Source: Sapria himalayana (Eukaryota; Streptophyta; Magnoliopsida; Malpighiales; Rafflesiaceae). Taken from it: 64,000 nt of DNA. This document shows positions 54,093-64,000 of the stretch, piece by piece (position 1 is the first letter of the stretch; each line of letters opens with the position of its first letter). A model generated the notes under the pieces. That model saw only the letters and a program-made list of their open reading frames with translations. It made no database searches and was not told the DNA's origin. Location: the NCBI GenBank assembly GCA_029783825.1, contig JAREIK010014593.1:1-64000 (forward strand), written 5' to 3'. A program made the position numbers and the translations under genes.

Positions 54093-56192
54093 CTTCTTCT
54101 TCTTCCACTTCTCCTTCTACTTTTTTTAATAATATTATTATTCTACTTTTACTTTTTCCTTTTCTTTATTTTCTTTTTCTTACTCTTGTTCTTGTGCTTC
54201 TTCTTCTTTTTCTTCCTCTTGTTCTTGTTATTCTCTTTTTTTAATTTTCTTCTTCTTCTTCTACTTCTTCTTCTTCTAATTCTTCTTATTCGTCTACTTT
54301 TTCTTTTTCTTCTTCTTTCTTATAATCATATTTTTCTTCTCATTCTTTCTCTTCTTTCTCTTCTTCTTTCTCTTCTTCTTTTTCTTCTTCTTCTTCGTCT
54401 TCTTCTTCTTTATCTTCTTCTACATTCTTTTCTTCCTCTTTAACTTATATATTTTTTTCTACTTCCTTATCATCATCATCATATATTATTATATATTATT
54501 CTTTAACTTCTTCTTATTTTTTCTGATTCTTCATCTTTTTCTTAATCTTCTTATTCCTTTTCTTATTCTTCTTTAGCTTCTTCTTCCCCTCCTCCTCCTC
54601 CTCCTCCTCCTTCTCTCTCCTTCTTCCTCTTCTTCTCTTTCTTCTTATTCTTCTTGTTCTTCCTCTTCTCCTTCTTTTCTTTTTCATATTATTATTATTC
54701 TTCTTATCCTCTTCTTTTACTTTTTTTATTACTCCTTTTCTTTTTCTTCTTTTTCTAATTCTTCTATTCCTTCTTCTTCTTCATCTTTTTATTATTTTTA
54801 TTCTTTATTTTTTTTTCTACCTCTTCCTCTTATTCTACTTCTTTTTCATCTTCTTATTTCACTTATTATTATTATTATTATTTATTATTATTATTCTTCT
54901 TCTTCTTCTTCTTCTTTTTTTTTCTTCTTCTTCATCTTCTTTTTCATAATCTTCCACTTCTTTTTTTTCTTCTTTTTTCTTTTTCATCTCCTCTTTTTTT
55001 TCTTCTTCTTCCAATTCTTCTTTTTTTCTTCTACCTTTTTTTATTCTTCTTTCTATTCCTTACCTTCTTCCTCTTCCCCTTTTTTATTTTCTTATATCTT
55101 TATCTTCATACTCACCCTACTTTCTTCCTTCGTATTCTTCTACTTCTTCATTCTTTTATTGTTCTTTTTCTACTATTTCTTCTTCTTATTATTCTTCTTC
55201 TCTACCGCTTCATCTTTTTTCTATTTTTTTTATTCTTCTTTTTTTTCGACTACTTTTTTCTTCTTCTTTTTTCCTTCTTATTATTAACTTCATTTTATTC
55301 TTCATCTTCTTCTACTATCTTTTTTTTTTTCTTTTTTTTTCTTTTTTTTCTTTTTTTCTTTTTTCTTCTTCTTCTTAACTCTCTTCTTCTTTTTCTTCTA
55401 AAACTTCTGTTTCTTTTCTTTTCTTTCTATTTCACTTCCTCTTCTTTTTCTGTATTTTCTACTTATTCTTCAAATTCTTTCTCATCCTCTACTCTTTTTT
55501 CTATCATTTTTTTCTATTTTCTTGTTACTTTTCATCTATAATTCACTTTCATTTTCTACTTTTCTTCTTCTTTTTCTTTTTCTTTCTCTTCTTATTCTTT
55601 TTCTACTTCCTCCCGCTCTTCTTCTTCTTTGTTTTTTTTCCTCTTTTCTTATTCTATTTCTTCGTCTATTTCTTTTCTTTTTCTTTTCTTTTTCTTTTTC
55701 TTCTTCTTCTTCTTCTTTCTCTTATTCTATTTCTTCTTCTTCTTCTTCTACTTTCTCTTCCTATCCTTCTTCTTCGTCTAATCTTTTACTACTTCAGCTT
55801 TTCTTTTTTCTTCTTATTCTTCCAGCTTCTTATTTTTTTTCTACCACTTTTTCTTCTTCTTCATCCGCTTCTTCTTTTGCATCTTCCTCTTTTTCTTCAT
55901 CCTCTACTTCTTTTTCTTCTTCCTCTTTTTCTACTTCTTCTTTTTCGTATTCCTTTTTTTCTTTTTTTCTCTTCTTATTATTATTCTTATTCTTCTTATT
56001 CTTCTTCTCTTTTATCTTTTTTCTTCCTCTTCCTATAGTTCTTCTTCTTCATTTTCTTCTCCTTCTTTTTCTTATCCTTCTTTTTCTATCCTTCTTTTTC
56101 TTCTCCTCTTCATCCTCTTCTTTTACATCTCATTCTTATTACTCTTTTTCTTAAATTTTTTCTTCTTCACCTTCTTCTTCCTCTTCTTCATC
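50071..56192 (+). repeat. Polypyrimidine simple-repeat tract, second part
   Basis: Same character as the first part. Pure stretches include (ACT)n at about 50322-50354 running into (TTC)n to about 50378, (ATC)n at about 51630-51657, (ATT)n at about 54065-54092, (TTC)n at about 53780-53830, and (CCT)n at about 54588-54611. Towards 56 kb it becomes richer in TTC/TCC and poorer in A. The 210-residue open frame at 55522-56154 is serine, phenylalanine and leucine runs only and is not a gene. Confidence 0.93.
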
Positions 56193-56220
56193 TTAAATAG
56201 AAGAACATGAAGAAGGTGAA
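56166..56220. other. Strand-composition switch with short inverted repeat
   Basis: TTCACCTTCTTC at 56166-56177 is the exact reverse complement of GAAGAAGGTGAA at 56209-56220, and further, looser pairing continues outward. To the left the + strand is pyrimidine, to the right purine, so the two simple-repeat arms face each other around about 56193. Confidence 0.75.
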
Positions 56221-57012
56221 AAAGAATTTAAAAAAGATGTTGATGATGAAAAAAAGTATCAGAGGAAACAGGAATAGAAGATGAATAAAAAGTAATAGAA
56301 AAAAATATGTGAAAAGAAAGATAGTGATGATGTTAATGAACAAGGAGATAAACAAAATAAGAAATAAAAAAATGAAGAATTAGATTAAGAAGAAGAATAA
56401 CAAGATAAAAACAAGGAAACAAAGAAAAAAAAAAGAAGAACAAGAAGAAGCACAAATATAAAAAGAAATATAAGGAAGAAGAAGAAAAAATAGTTGTAGT
56501 TTAAGAATAAGATGTACAACAGAATGAATAATTATAATAATAATAATAGGAATAAACAATGAAAAAAATAATAAAACAATTAAAAAAAAGAAGAATATGA
56601 TTCAATTAGAAGCGAGAAGATGAATAAAAACAAAGTTTAAAAAAGTGAAAGAAGGAGTGGTACTATAAGTAGAAGAAAGATGGGCGAAATCAAGAAGAAA
56701 AAAAAGTTGGTGAAGAACAAGTAAAAAAAAGAAGATAAATAACATAATTAAAATGAAGAAGAATAGAGATCATGAACAAGAAGAAGTGAAGAAGTGAAAA
56801 AGAAATTGAAAAAGAAGGAAAAAGCATAAAAAATAAATAGAAATAAAAGTTGATGATAATTAAGAAGTGTATAAAAAAATGTAGGAAAAGCTGGTAAAAA
56901 GAACGGAAAGTTTAAGAAGAAATGCATAAAAAAGGAGAAAGAAACTGAGAAAAATAAAAATAAAAAGAATAAAATAAAAAAATATCAGAAGAATTAGAAT
57001 AAGAATAAGAAT
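56221..57012 (+). repeat. Polypurine simple-repeat tract, first part
   Basis: GAA, AAAGAA, AATAA and GATGAA mixtures on the + strand, with rare pyrimidines. It is interrupted at 57013 by the LINE target-site duplication. The open frame at 56860-57069 on the - strand is a low-complexity shadow. Confidence 0.9.
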
Positions 57013-57032
57013 AAAAACATGGACAAGAACAA
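57013..57032 (+). repeat. 5' target-site duplication of the second LINE
   Basis: aaaaacatggacaagaacaa, repeated at 58861-58880 with one difference (GGAC against GAAC). The duplication shows the LINE landed in an existing purine tract. Confidence 0.85.
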
Positions 57033-57125
57033 TTTCAAATTTTAACCCTGTAATTTTAAATAAATACACACAGAAAAGAAAGCAGAACGGGAATGGTTCC
57101 TAAATATAAAAATAAATAAACAATA

Positions 57126-57668
57126 GTGGACGAAAAGTATTTCTTGCACAAACCTCCGGAAGGAAAACTCTCATTAAATACGGATGGAAGCTTTAATAGG
57201 GACACAGGTTATAGCGGGGGGAGGTGTGGATTAATAAGAGATTCTTCAGGGACAGATATGAAAGCTTTTACTACAGTTAGTGTAGCATCCTCGGCTCTAC
57301 ATTCAAAAATTAGAGCATTAAATTAGGTTTAACTGTTTGTAAAAAATTAGACTATAAGAATATTCAAATACAGGTAGATTCATTGCTATTAGTCAATTTA
57401 GTAACAAAGAAATATCTCTTTGGAAACATGAAGATGAATTAGAAATTATTTGAATCTCATAGAAGAACTGAATGCATCAATTTACACATATATATCGAGA
57501 GCTAAACACCCCGGCAGACAATCTTGCAAGGCTAGGATCGCAAAAACGAGAAGCAGAATATGATGAGGTTACTCTGCCGATAAAAATAAAGGCCTAGTGG
57601 AACTAGACAAGAATGCAGTTCCCTATGGTAGAGTTAGTAAGGTAGTTAGCAAGTTGAGAGGCAGTTAA
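57126..57668 (+). pseudogene. RNase H end of LINE ORF2, degenerate
   Basis: The last part of ORF2. KPPEGKLSLNTDGSFNRDTG carries the first catalytic Asp. The second motif reads LHSKIRAL where the first copy has IHAEIIAL, so the catalytic Glu has become Lys. A one-base frameshift near 57325 follows. In the shifted frame LGLTVCKKLDYKN and QVDS (third acidic residue) are readable. Further frameshifts lie near 57450 and 57500, and the C-terminal VELDKNAVPYGRVSKVV matches the end of the first copy before a TAA at 57666. It is clearly non-functional. Confidence 0.85.
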
Positions 57669-58765
57669 AATATTAATCGTCATATAGGCATAATAGAAGA
57701 GGAAAGGTTACCGGTAAAAAATGGGGTTCTCTTGGGGAATATGGTATAGATGTATTTGTCTTTCTTAGCAGCGTAGCTCACTCAAAGCTTCATCACTGGG
57801 AGGCAAGATTGTTGGCAATGCACGTCTAACCTATTTGCTTTATTTCTTGTTTATTGTATGTTTAAAACGTTTATTTATGCTTATGAGAACAATGTTGCAA
57901 AGTATGTGTTAATTAATTAGTTAGGATGCTAGAACATTAGCGTTGGGGTATAGAATATGTCTTGCTGTCATTAAGGAAGCAAATTTCAGATTTGCTAAGG
58001 TTCAATGAGGGTACAGAAATGAAGTGGCTATGGGAGGAAAAATGGCGCGCAAAGTTGATGGGATACGGCAATGAATTCTAGAAGTCAAGCAAAGGAAGGC
58101 AGCAAACTGAACACGAAGACGGCAGGAGTAAAGAGAAGAATGGAAAAGTGAAAATAGCAGAACATGGAGGGCAATATAGCGAAAAATTAAGCTGTTAGAA
58201 GGAATGGAGGCTAGTCGGTAGGGGAATTTCTGTCCCTACAGTTACAGGTTTGTTTAGAAAGGAATCTAGGAGGGAGAAGAAATAGATGTATATTTGGCTT
58301 GTTTTTCTTGGTTTTCTTAGCAGTGCAGGTATTATACAGCATACATGATAAGGGTTAGTCAAGCTCTTGTAACAGCATATAAAGTGTAGAGTGCAGCATA
58401 TATAGTGAAAGTCAATGCTCCGGAACTCATATAAAGTGAAGAACTAGAGGGAGCAGGATTCAAAGGGCTGGAGAAAAAGTGTAGCATGAAGGGTGCTTAT
58501 GCAATAAAGTTTCAGGCATGTAAGGAAGATAAATCCCTATGCAGAAAAATGTTTGTTGTGCAGGCTTTGGAGCCGTAAACTGACTTATAGAAGGAGGTCC
58601 ATGAAGGGAAAGTTAACATTAAGGAAGTGGGCATATAACCGAGTTACAAGTTCAGAATGGAAGTTAAAAATAACTCAAGATCTTTAAACAAATAAGCTCA
58701 AAGCGAGCACACGTACTCATATTAAATATTAGGCTTGGTTCTTTGTCTCTTTTTTTCATTAAAGT
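57669..58765 (+). other. 3' untranslated region of the second LINE
   Basis: About 1.1 kb without a convincing ORF, of the same unusual length class as the first copy. It includes two CTTAGCAG boxes (near 57765 and 58316). Confidence 0.7.
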
Positions 58766-58860
58766 GTATGGGTGTAAGAGGGATAAGGGTAGATTTTAGT
58801 TTGTAAAAAGGGTATTCCTCCGCCAAAAGAGAGGGTTAAAATTAATAAACAACTTTAAAA
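58766..58860 (+). other. Conserved 3' terminus of the second LINE
   Basis: GGGTGTAAGAGGGATAAGGG, TAGATTTTAGTTTGTAAAAA, then GTATTCCTCCGCCAAAAGAG and AGGGTTAAAATTAATAAAC with an A-tail. It matches 13184-13280 with few changes, while the sequence upstream is much more diverged. Confidence 0.85.
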
Positions 58861-58880
58861 AAAAACATGAACAAGAACAA
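58861..58880 (+). repeat. 3' target-site duplication of the second LINE
   Basis: aaaaacatgaacaagaacaa, one base different from 57013-57032. It runs straight into further ACAAGAA repeats of the purine tract. Confidence 0.85.
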
Positions 58881-61800
58881 GAATAAGAATAAAAACATGA
58901 ACAAGAACAAGAACAAGAACAAGAATAAGAATAAGAATAATTAGAAGAAGATAAACACGAAAAAAAAGATAAAGAAGTAAAAAATAATAAAAGAAGAAAA
59001 ACATGGACAATGAGATGAACCATATTAATAAGATGAATAAAACAAGAAAAAAAAAGAAAAGGAAAAGAAAGATGTATAGAATGAAGATGAGGAGGAATAA
59101 GAATAATTAGAAGAAGATGATGATATGATGATAAAGAAGATAAAAATTAAGTAGCAAAAGAAGATTAAAAGGATACAAGATTAAAAGAATAAAAGATTAA
59201 AAAGAATAAGAATAATAATAATAATAATTAGTTGTCAAGGAATAAAAAGAAGAACAAAATTATGATGATGATATACATAATTAAGATAAAGAAAATGAAA
59301 GAGCAAGAACATAGAGAAGATAAATAATAAGAAGGATAAGAACAATTTAAGAAGAACAAAACAAATACTAGAACAAGAATAAGAAAAGAAGACAAAAAAG
59401 TATAAATAGATGAGGAATACAATCTAGAAAATAAGAAGAATGATTAAAATAAAGAGAACAAGAATGAAAAAGAAGAGAAAGAATAAAAAGAAGATAAGTA
59501 GTAGTAAAAGTTGTTGGAGATGAAGATGAATAAGAAGAAGTTGAAAATAATTACAAGAGTGAGAAGAAGTAGTAGAATTAGAAATAGTGAAAAAATTAGA
59601 AAAAAAGAAGAAAAAAATAAGCATAAGAAAGAGTATATGAAGAAGAATAAGAATAAGAGTAAGAAAAAAAGAAAAAAGATAGAGAAGAAGGTAAAAAATG
59701 AATTTAAAACAAGAAATGAAAGAAGAGAAAGTGAATCAAAAAAATAACAAGAAGAAAAAGAATTAGAAGTAGAAAATAATAATAAGAGAACCACAAAGAG
59801 AACAAGAAGTAGAGGTAGATAAAAAATAGAATTAGCACTATAATATGAAAAAGAATAAGAAAAAGAAAAATAAATAGAAGATAAAGTAGAAGAAGAGAAT
59901 AAAAAAAATTGATTAATAAGGACAAGAAATAGAAAAATAAAATGAACAAAGAAGAAGAAGAAGCAATAGAATAAAAAATAACAAGAAGAAGATTAGGTAC
60001 AACAAAATAACAATGAAAAAGAAGAAGCAAATGCATAAGAAAAAAATATGAGAAAAGAAGAATAAATAGAATAAGAATATAAAATGAACAAAGAATAAGA
60101 AGAATAAGAGAATAAGAAGAACAAGAATAATAAAAAAAAGAACAATATGATTATACTTAGGAAGAAGAGGTATAAAAAGAGCAAGGTGAAGAATAATAAT
60201 AAGAAGAAGATAAATAATAGAATAAGTCAAAATGAAAAAGTAGATGAAGAATAAGAATAAAAGAAAAATATTAATAATTACTACAATAACAAGAAAGAAA
60301 AGAAGAAGATGAAAAAAAATAAACAAGACTATGTAGAAGAAGAATATTATGAAATTGAACCTAAAGAAGAAAATATAGTTAAAGAAGAGAAAGCAAGGGT
60401 ATAAGAAGAAGAAGAAGAACATTTAGAAGTAAAAATATAAAAAAAAGAAGAAGAAGAAAAAAAAAATAGAAAAAGAAGAAGAATTAGAATAAGAAGTAAT
60501 AGTAGAAGAAGAAGAAAAAAAAAGAAGAATTAATGGGAGAAGGAGATGAAGTAGAAGAAGAAGAAGAACAAGAAGAATAAAAATAAGCAAAATAAGACAA
60601 AGAAAATGAATAAAAAAAACAAAAAGAAGAAAAAGAAGCAAAATAATAAGAAGAAGATGTAGAAGAAGAAGAAGTTAATTTAGATGTAGAAAAAGGAGAA
60701 GTAGAATAAGGTGAAGAAGAAAACTATGAAGTAGAATAAGGTGAAGAAGAAGAAGTAGTAGTAGATGAAGAAAAATTAAAATAAGAAGAAGAAGTAGTAG
60801 TAGTAAAATAAAAAGAATAAAAGAATAATAAAAAGTAGAAAAAGAAGAAAAAGAATAAAAGTAGATGAAGAAGAAGAAGTAGTAGAAGAAGTAGTAGAAG
60901 AAGAAGTTGAATAACCAAAAGAAAAAGAAAAATAAGGAGACGAAGCAATGGAAGAAGAAGAAAAATAAAAATAATAGAAGAAGAAGAATAATAATAAGAA
61001 GTAATAGAATAAGAAATTGACAAAAAAGAGGAGGATGAGTAGTAGAAGAAAAATTTAAACAAGAATACGAAAAATATGTAGTAAAAGAAGATGATGAAGC
61101 AGAAGAAGAAGAAGATAATGAAGAAGAATAATTAGAAAAATTAAAATAAGAAGAAGAAGAATAATAAGAAGTAGCAAGAGAAGAAGAAGAAGAAGAACAA
61201 GAAGCATAAAAAGTAAAAGAATTAGTAGTAAAACAAGAAGACGTAGTAGTAGTAGAAAAAAGAATAATTAAACAAAAAAGAAGAAAAATAAGAAGAAGAA
61301 GTAGTAGAAGAAGAAGAAGAAGAAGAATCTCATAATGAAAAAAAAAGAAAAAGAAGAAAGTTAAAACTAATAATACGAAGAAGCACTAGAAGAAGTAGAT
61401 GAAGAATAAAAAAATGAATTATAAGAAGAAGAATAATAATAATAATAAAATAAAAATTAAGAAGAATAATAATAATAATAATAAGTTGTAGAAGAAAAAG
61501 ATGCAGAATAAGAAGAAGAATAATAATAATAAAAAGAAAAAGAACTATAGGGGGAATTAGTAGTAAAAGTAGCAATAGTAGAAGAAGAAGTTATAGAAAA
61601 ATAAAAAAAAGTATTTGTAGTAATAGTAGAATAAGAAGATGAAAAAGAAGAAGAAGAAGAATAGAAAGAAAAAGAATAACAATAAAAAGAAGAAGAATAA
61701 TAACAAGAAAAAGTAAAAGAACAAGAAGAAGAAGAAGTAGTAGTAGTAGAATAAGAAGAAGTAGATGAAGAAGTAGAAAATAAAAAGAAGAAGAAAAGAA

Positions 61801-62831
61801 GAAGAAGAAAAGAAGTAGAAGAAGTAAAATAAAAGAAGTGGAAGAAGTATAAGAGGTACAAATTGAAGAAGTAGAAGAAGAAAATAATAATAAGTGGAAT
61901 AAGAAGAAGAAGAATTATAAAAAATATAAGAGAAGAAGAAAAAGATCAAGAAGTAGCAAAAGAAGAAGAAAAAGAAGAATAAGAAGTAGTAGTAGATAAA
62001 GAAGAAGAAGAAGTAAAGGATGAAAAAAAAGAATAAGCAGAGAAAGAAGAAGAAGTAGCAATAAAACAAGAAGCAAAATAAGAAAAAATGAAGGAGAAGG
62101 AGAAGAAGTATTAGAAGAAGAAGTAGTAGAAGAAGAAAATGAAAAAAAAGAAAAAGAAGAAGAAGAAGAAGATGATGATGATGAAACATAAGATAAAGAA
62201 GAAGAAGAAGTATAAGAAAAAGAACAAGATGAACCATAAGATAAAAATGAAGAAGAAGATGAAAAATAAGATAAAGAAGAAGAAGAAAAAGTAGAAGAAG
62301 AACAAAAAGTAGAAGATGGAGAAGCAGAACAATAACTAAAAGATGGAGAAGCAGATTAAAAAAAAGAATAACAAGAAGAAGCAGAAGAAGTAGAAGAAGA
62401 AGTTTTAAATGAAGAAAAAGAAAGTCAAATAAAAAGAAGTAGAAGCAGAAGAAGAAAAGAAATAGAATAAGTAGAAGAAGAAGATGATGATGATGATGAT
62501 ATAATATTAGTAGTAATAGAAGAATACGAAGAAGAAAATGAAGAAGTAGAAGAAGAAGAATAATAATAATAATAATATTAATAAGATGTAGAATTATAAG
62601 AAATAGAAGAAGAAGAAGCACAAGTAGAAGAATAATTTTAAAAAGAACTAGAAGAAGTAGAATTAGAAGAAGATAAAGAAGAAGTAGATGTAGAACATGA
62701 TGATGATGCTAAAAAAAGATAAAGAAAAAAAAGTAGAAGTAAAAAAAAATAGAATAATAAATAGTAGTAGTAGAAGTATTAAAAGAAAAATAAGCATAAA
62801 ATAAGAATAATAAGTAAATGTAGAAGAAGAA

Positions 62832-62870
<39 letters not shown>

Positions 62871-63754
62871 GTAGAAGAAGAATAAGAAGAAGTATTAGTA
62901 GTAGTAGTAGAAGAAGAATATGTAAAAGAAGAAGTAGAAAATAAAAAAAATAGAAGAAGGAGGAGGAGGAGGAGAAGATGCTGAAGTCGAAGAAGAAGAA
63001 GCAGAGGAAGAAGAAAAAGAAGTAGAAGAGGTAAATATTAAAGAAAGAAAATTAGATGAAGTAAAAGATGAAGTAGACGAAGAAGAAGAAGATGATGATG
63101 ATGATGATGATGATGAAATAGAATAAGAAAAAGATGATGAATAAGAAATTGAAGAAGAAGAATAATAATAATAATAATATGATGCTGATGATAATTGAGG
63201 AGGAGGAGAAGTTTTGAAAAAGATGAAGAAGTAGTAGTAGTAGTAAAAGAAGAAGTAGAAGAAGCAAAAGAAAGAGAAGTTGAAGATGAAGAAAAAGTAC
63301 AAAATGAAGAAGTAGAAGAAGAAAAAGAATAAAAAGTGGAATAAAAAGATGAAGAATAATAAGAAGTATAAGAAGAAAAAAAAAGATCAAGAAAAAGTAG
63401 CAGAAGAAGAAAAAGAAGAAAAAGAAGGAGAAGAAGAAGTAGTAGTAGTAGTAGATGAAGAAGAAGAAGTAGAGGAAGAAGAAGAAGAAGAAGTAGTGGA
63501 TGAAGAAGAAGAAGAAGCATTGGATGAAGAAGAAGAAAAAGCATTGGATGAAGAAGAAGAAGAAGAAGTAGAGAAGAAAGAAGAAGAAGAATTAGAAAAA
63601 GCAGCAAGAGTAGAAAAAAAAAGGAGAATTAGAAGAAGTAGTAGTATAAGAAGAAAATGAAGAAGAAGAATATGATGATGAAGGATAAGATTAAAAAGAA
63701 TAAGAAGAAGATAATGAAGCATTAGATAAAGATGAAGAAGAAGATGAAGCATAA
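58881..63754 (+). repeat. Polypurine simple-repeat tract, second part
   Basis: GAA, AGAAGT, AATAAG, GATGAT and GTAGTA mixtures. Pure stretches include (AAT)n/(TAA)n at about 62836-62869, (GAT)n at about 62482-62499 and 63091-63115, and (GTA)n near 63228-63243. Long open frames on the - strand (61557-62621, 354 residues) and + strand (63349-63660, acidic) arise because GAA/TTC repeats lack stops. The GAAGAAGAAGTAG types grow denser towards the right end. Confidence 0.92.
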
Positions 63755-64000
63755 GATAAAGAAGGAGACTCTTTAATAAAAGAAATTAAAGCTTTCATTA
63801 CAGATGAGCAAAACCATGAACTAGAAATGATTCTGGAAGAAGAGGTGAAAAATGCTATTTTTAGCCTAAATAAGGACAGTGCAGCAGGACCAGATGGCTG
63901 GAATAACTATTTCTTCCAGACTAGTTGGAATATTCTTAAAAATGACCTTGTTCCTGCAGTTTCAAGTTTTTTTGTAGGTGTAGATATTCCCAAGGCATGG
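63755..64000 (+). pseudogene. LINE ORF2, start of reverse transcriptase, third copy, cut by window end
   Basis: One open frame from after a TAA at 63752 to the window end. Residues from GAC at 63767 read as L1-type RT: KNAIFSLNKDSAAGPDGWNN, then FFQTSWNILKNDLVP and FFVGVDIPKAW. These match the first copy (MIFSLGKNSAPGPDGWNNEF, then NCWPIIKNELL) at about 9060-9170. The endonuclease and RT linker are absent; their place is taken by GAA-type repeat, whose acidic codons run straight into the LINE frame. It is probably another 5'-truncated insertion, but its 3' end and any target-site duplication are outside the window. Confidence 0.85.

Larger units (their letters stand above)
57033..58860 (+). 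mobile_element. 5'-truncated LINE, second copy of the same family
   Basis: A 1.83-kb insertion of ordinary composition holding only the ORF2 RNase H end and a 3' untranslated region. It ends with the same ~95-bp terminus (GTATTCCTCCGCCAAAAGAG and flanks) and A-tail as the element at 7365-13280. It is flanked by a 20-bp target-site duplication. Severe 5' truncation is the usual outcome of LINE retrotransposition. The RNase H sequence differs considerably from the first copy, so the two are not recent duplicates. Confidence 0.9.

Noticed and set aside
55522..56154. 210-residue open frame on the + strand, and similar F/L/S frames across 44.5-56 kb
   Set aside because: Low-complexity translation of pyrimidine repeats. 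Overlapping frames are all open, which a real gene would not show.
61557..62621. 354-residue open frame on the - strand
   Set aside because: It consists of L, F, Y, S and H runs from TTC/TTA/TCA simple repeat, which has few stop codons. No domain, no start context, and every frame nearby is equally open.
63349..63660. Acidic, Glu/Val-rich frame that looks like a charged nuclear protein
   Set aside because: It is (GAA)n, (GAT)n and (GTA)n repeat read in one frame. The - strand is open over the same stretch.

Overview
The window looks like heterochromatic nuclear DNA of a land plant. Three things point that way: an APE-type, L1-like LINE family with a C-terminal RNase H of the kind described in plant L1 elements, a zf-RVT-type CxxxCC module, and degenerate plant-telomere-like TTTAGGG words. 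I cannot name the species. I see no host protein-coding gene, rRNA, tRNA or CRISPR array. The DNA is satellite, retrotransposon and simple repeat.

Layout. (1) 1-44207 is a very AT-rich satellite with a monomer of about 530-600 bp. Almost every monomer carries a dyad built on CAAAGGTTATAACCTTTG (up to 36 bp, perfect) and a block of telomere-like words in strict 8-bp register. The array reads + from 1 to about 23919, - from about 23920 to 39402, then + again to about 44207. (2) A 5.9-kb LINE (7365-13280) sits in one monomer with a 14-bp target-site duplication. Its ORF2 is broken, but the C-terminal zinc-finger/RNase H part is open. (3) A 2.47-kb non-satellite passenger occurs twice, in opposite orientation (18421-20890 and 29633-32107), with the same satellite junctions each time. 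It contains a degenerate 7-bp telomere-like tract. (4) At about 44.2 kb the satellite ends beside a 20-bp-stem hairpin. The + strand then becomes pyrimidine simple repeat (TTC/TTA/TCA/TTT mixtures) to about 56.19 kb, broken by an ordinary-composition island at 47455-50070. (5) At about 56.19 kb strand composition flips, and the + strand is purine-rich (GAA/ATA/GAT) to about 63.75 kb. A 5'-truncated copy of the same LINE family (57033-58860) is inserted in it with a 20-bp target-site duplication. (6) A third LINE copy starts at about 63755 and runs off the window end.

How the parts relate. The LINE copies show that the satellite and the purine tract both existed before the insertions. The two longer copies share about 95 bp of 3' terminus, as expected for one family using target-primed reverse transcription. 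The satellite domains, the passenger and the simple-repeat arms all show inverted organisation. The window is best read as a record of repeat amplification, inversion and insertion rather than as a set of cooperating genes.
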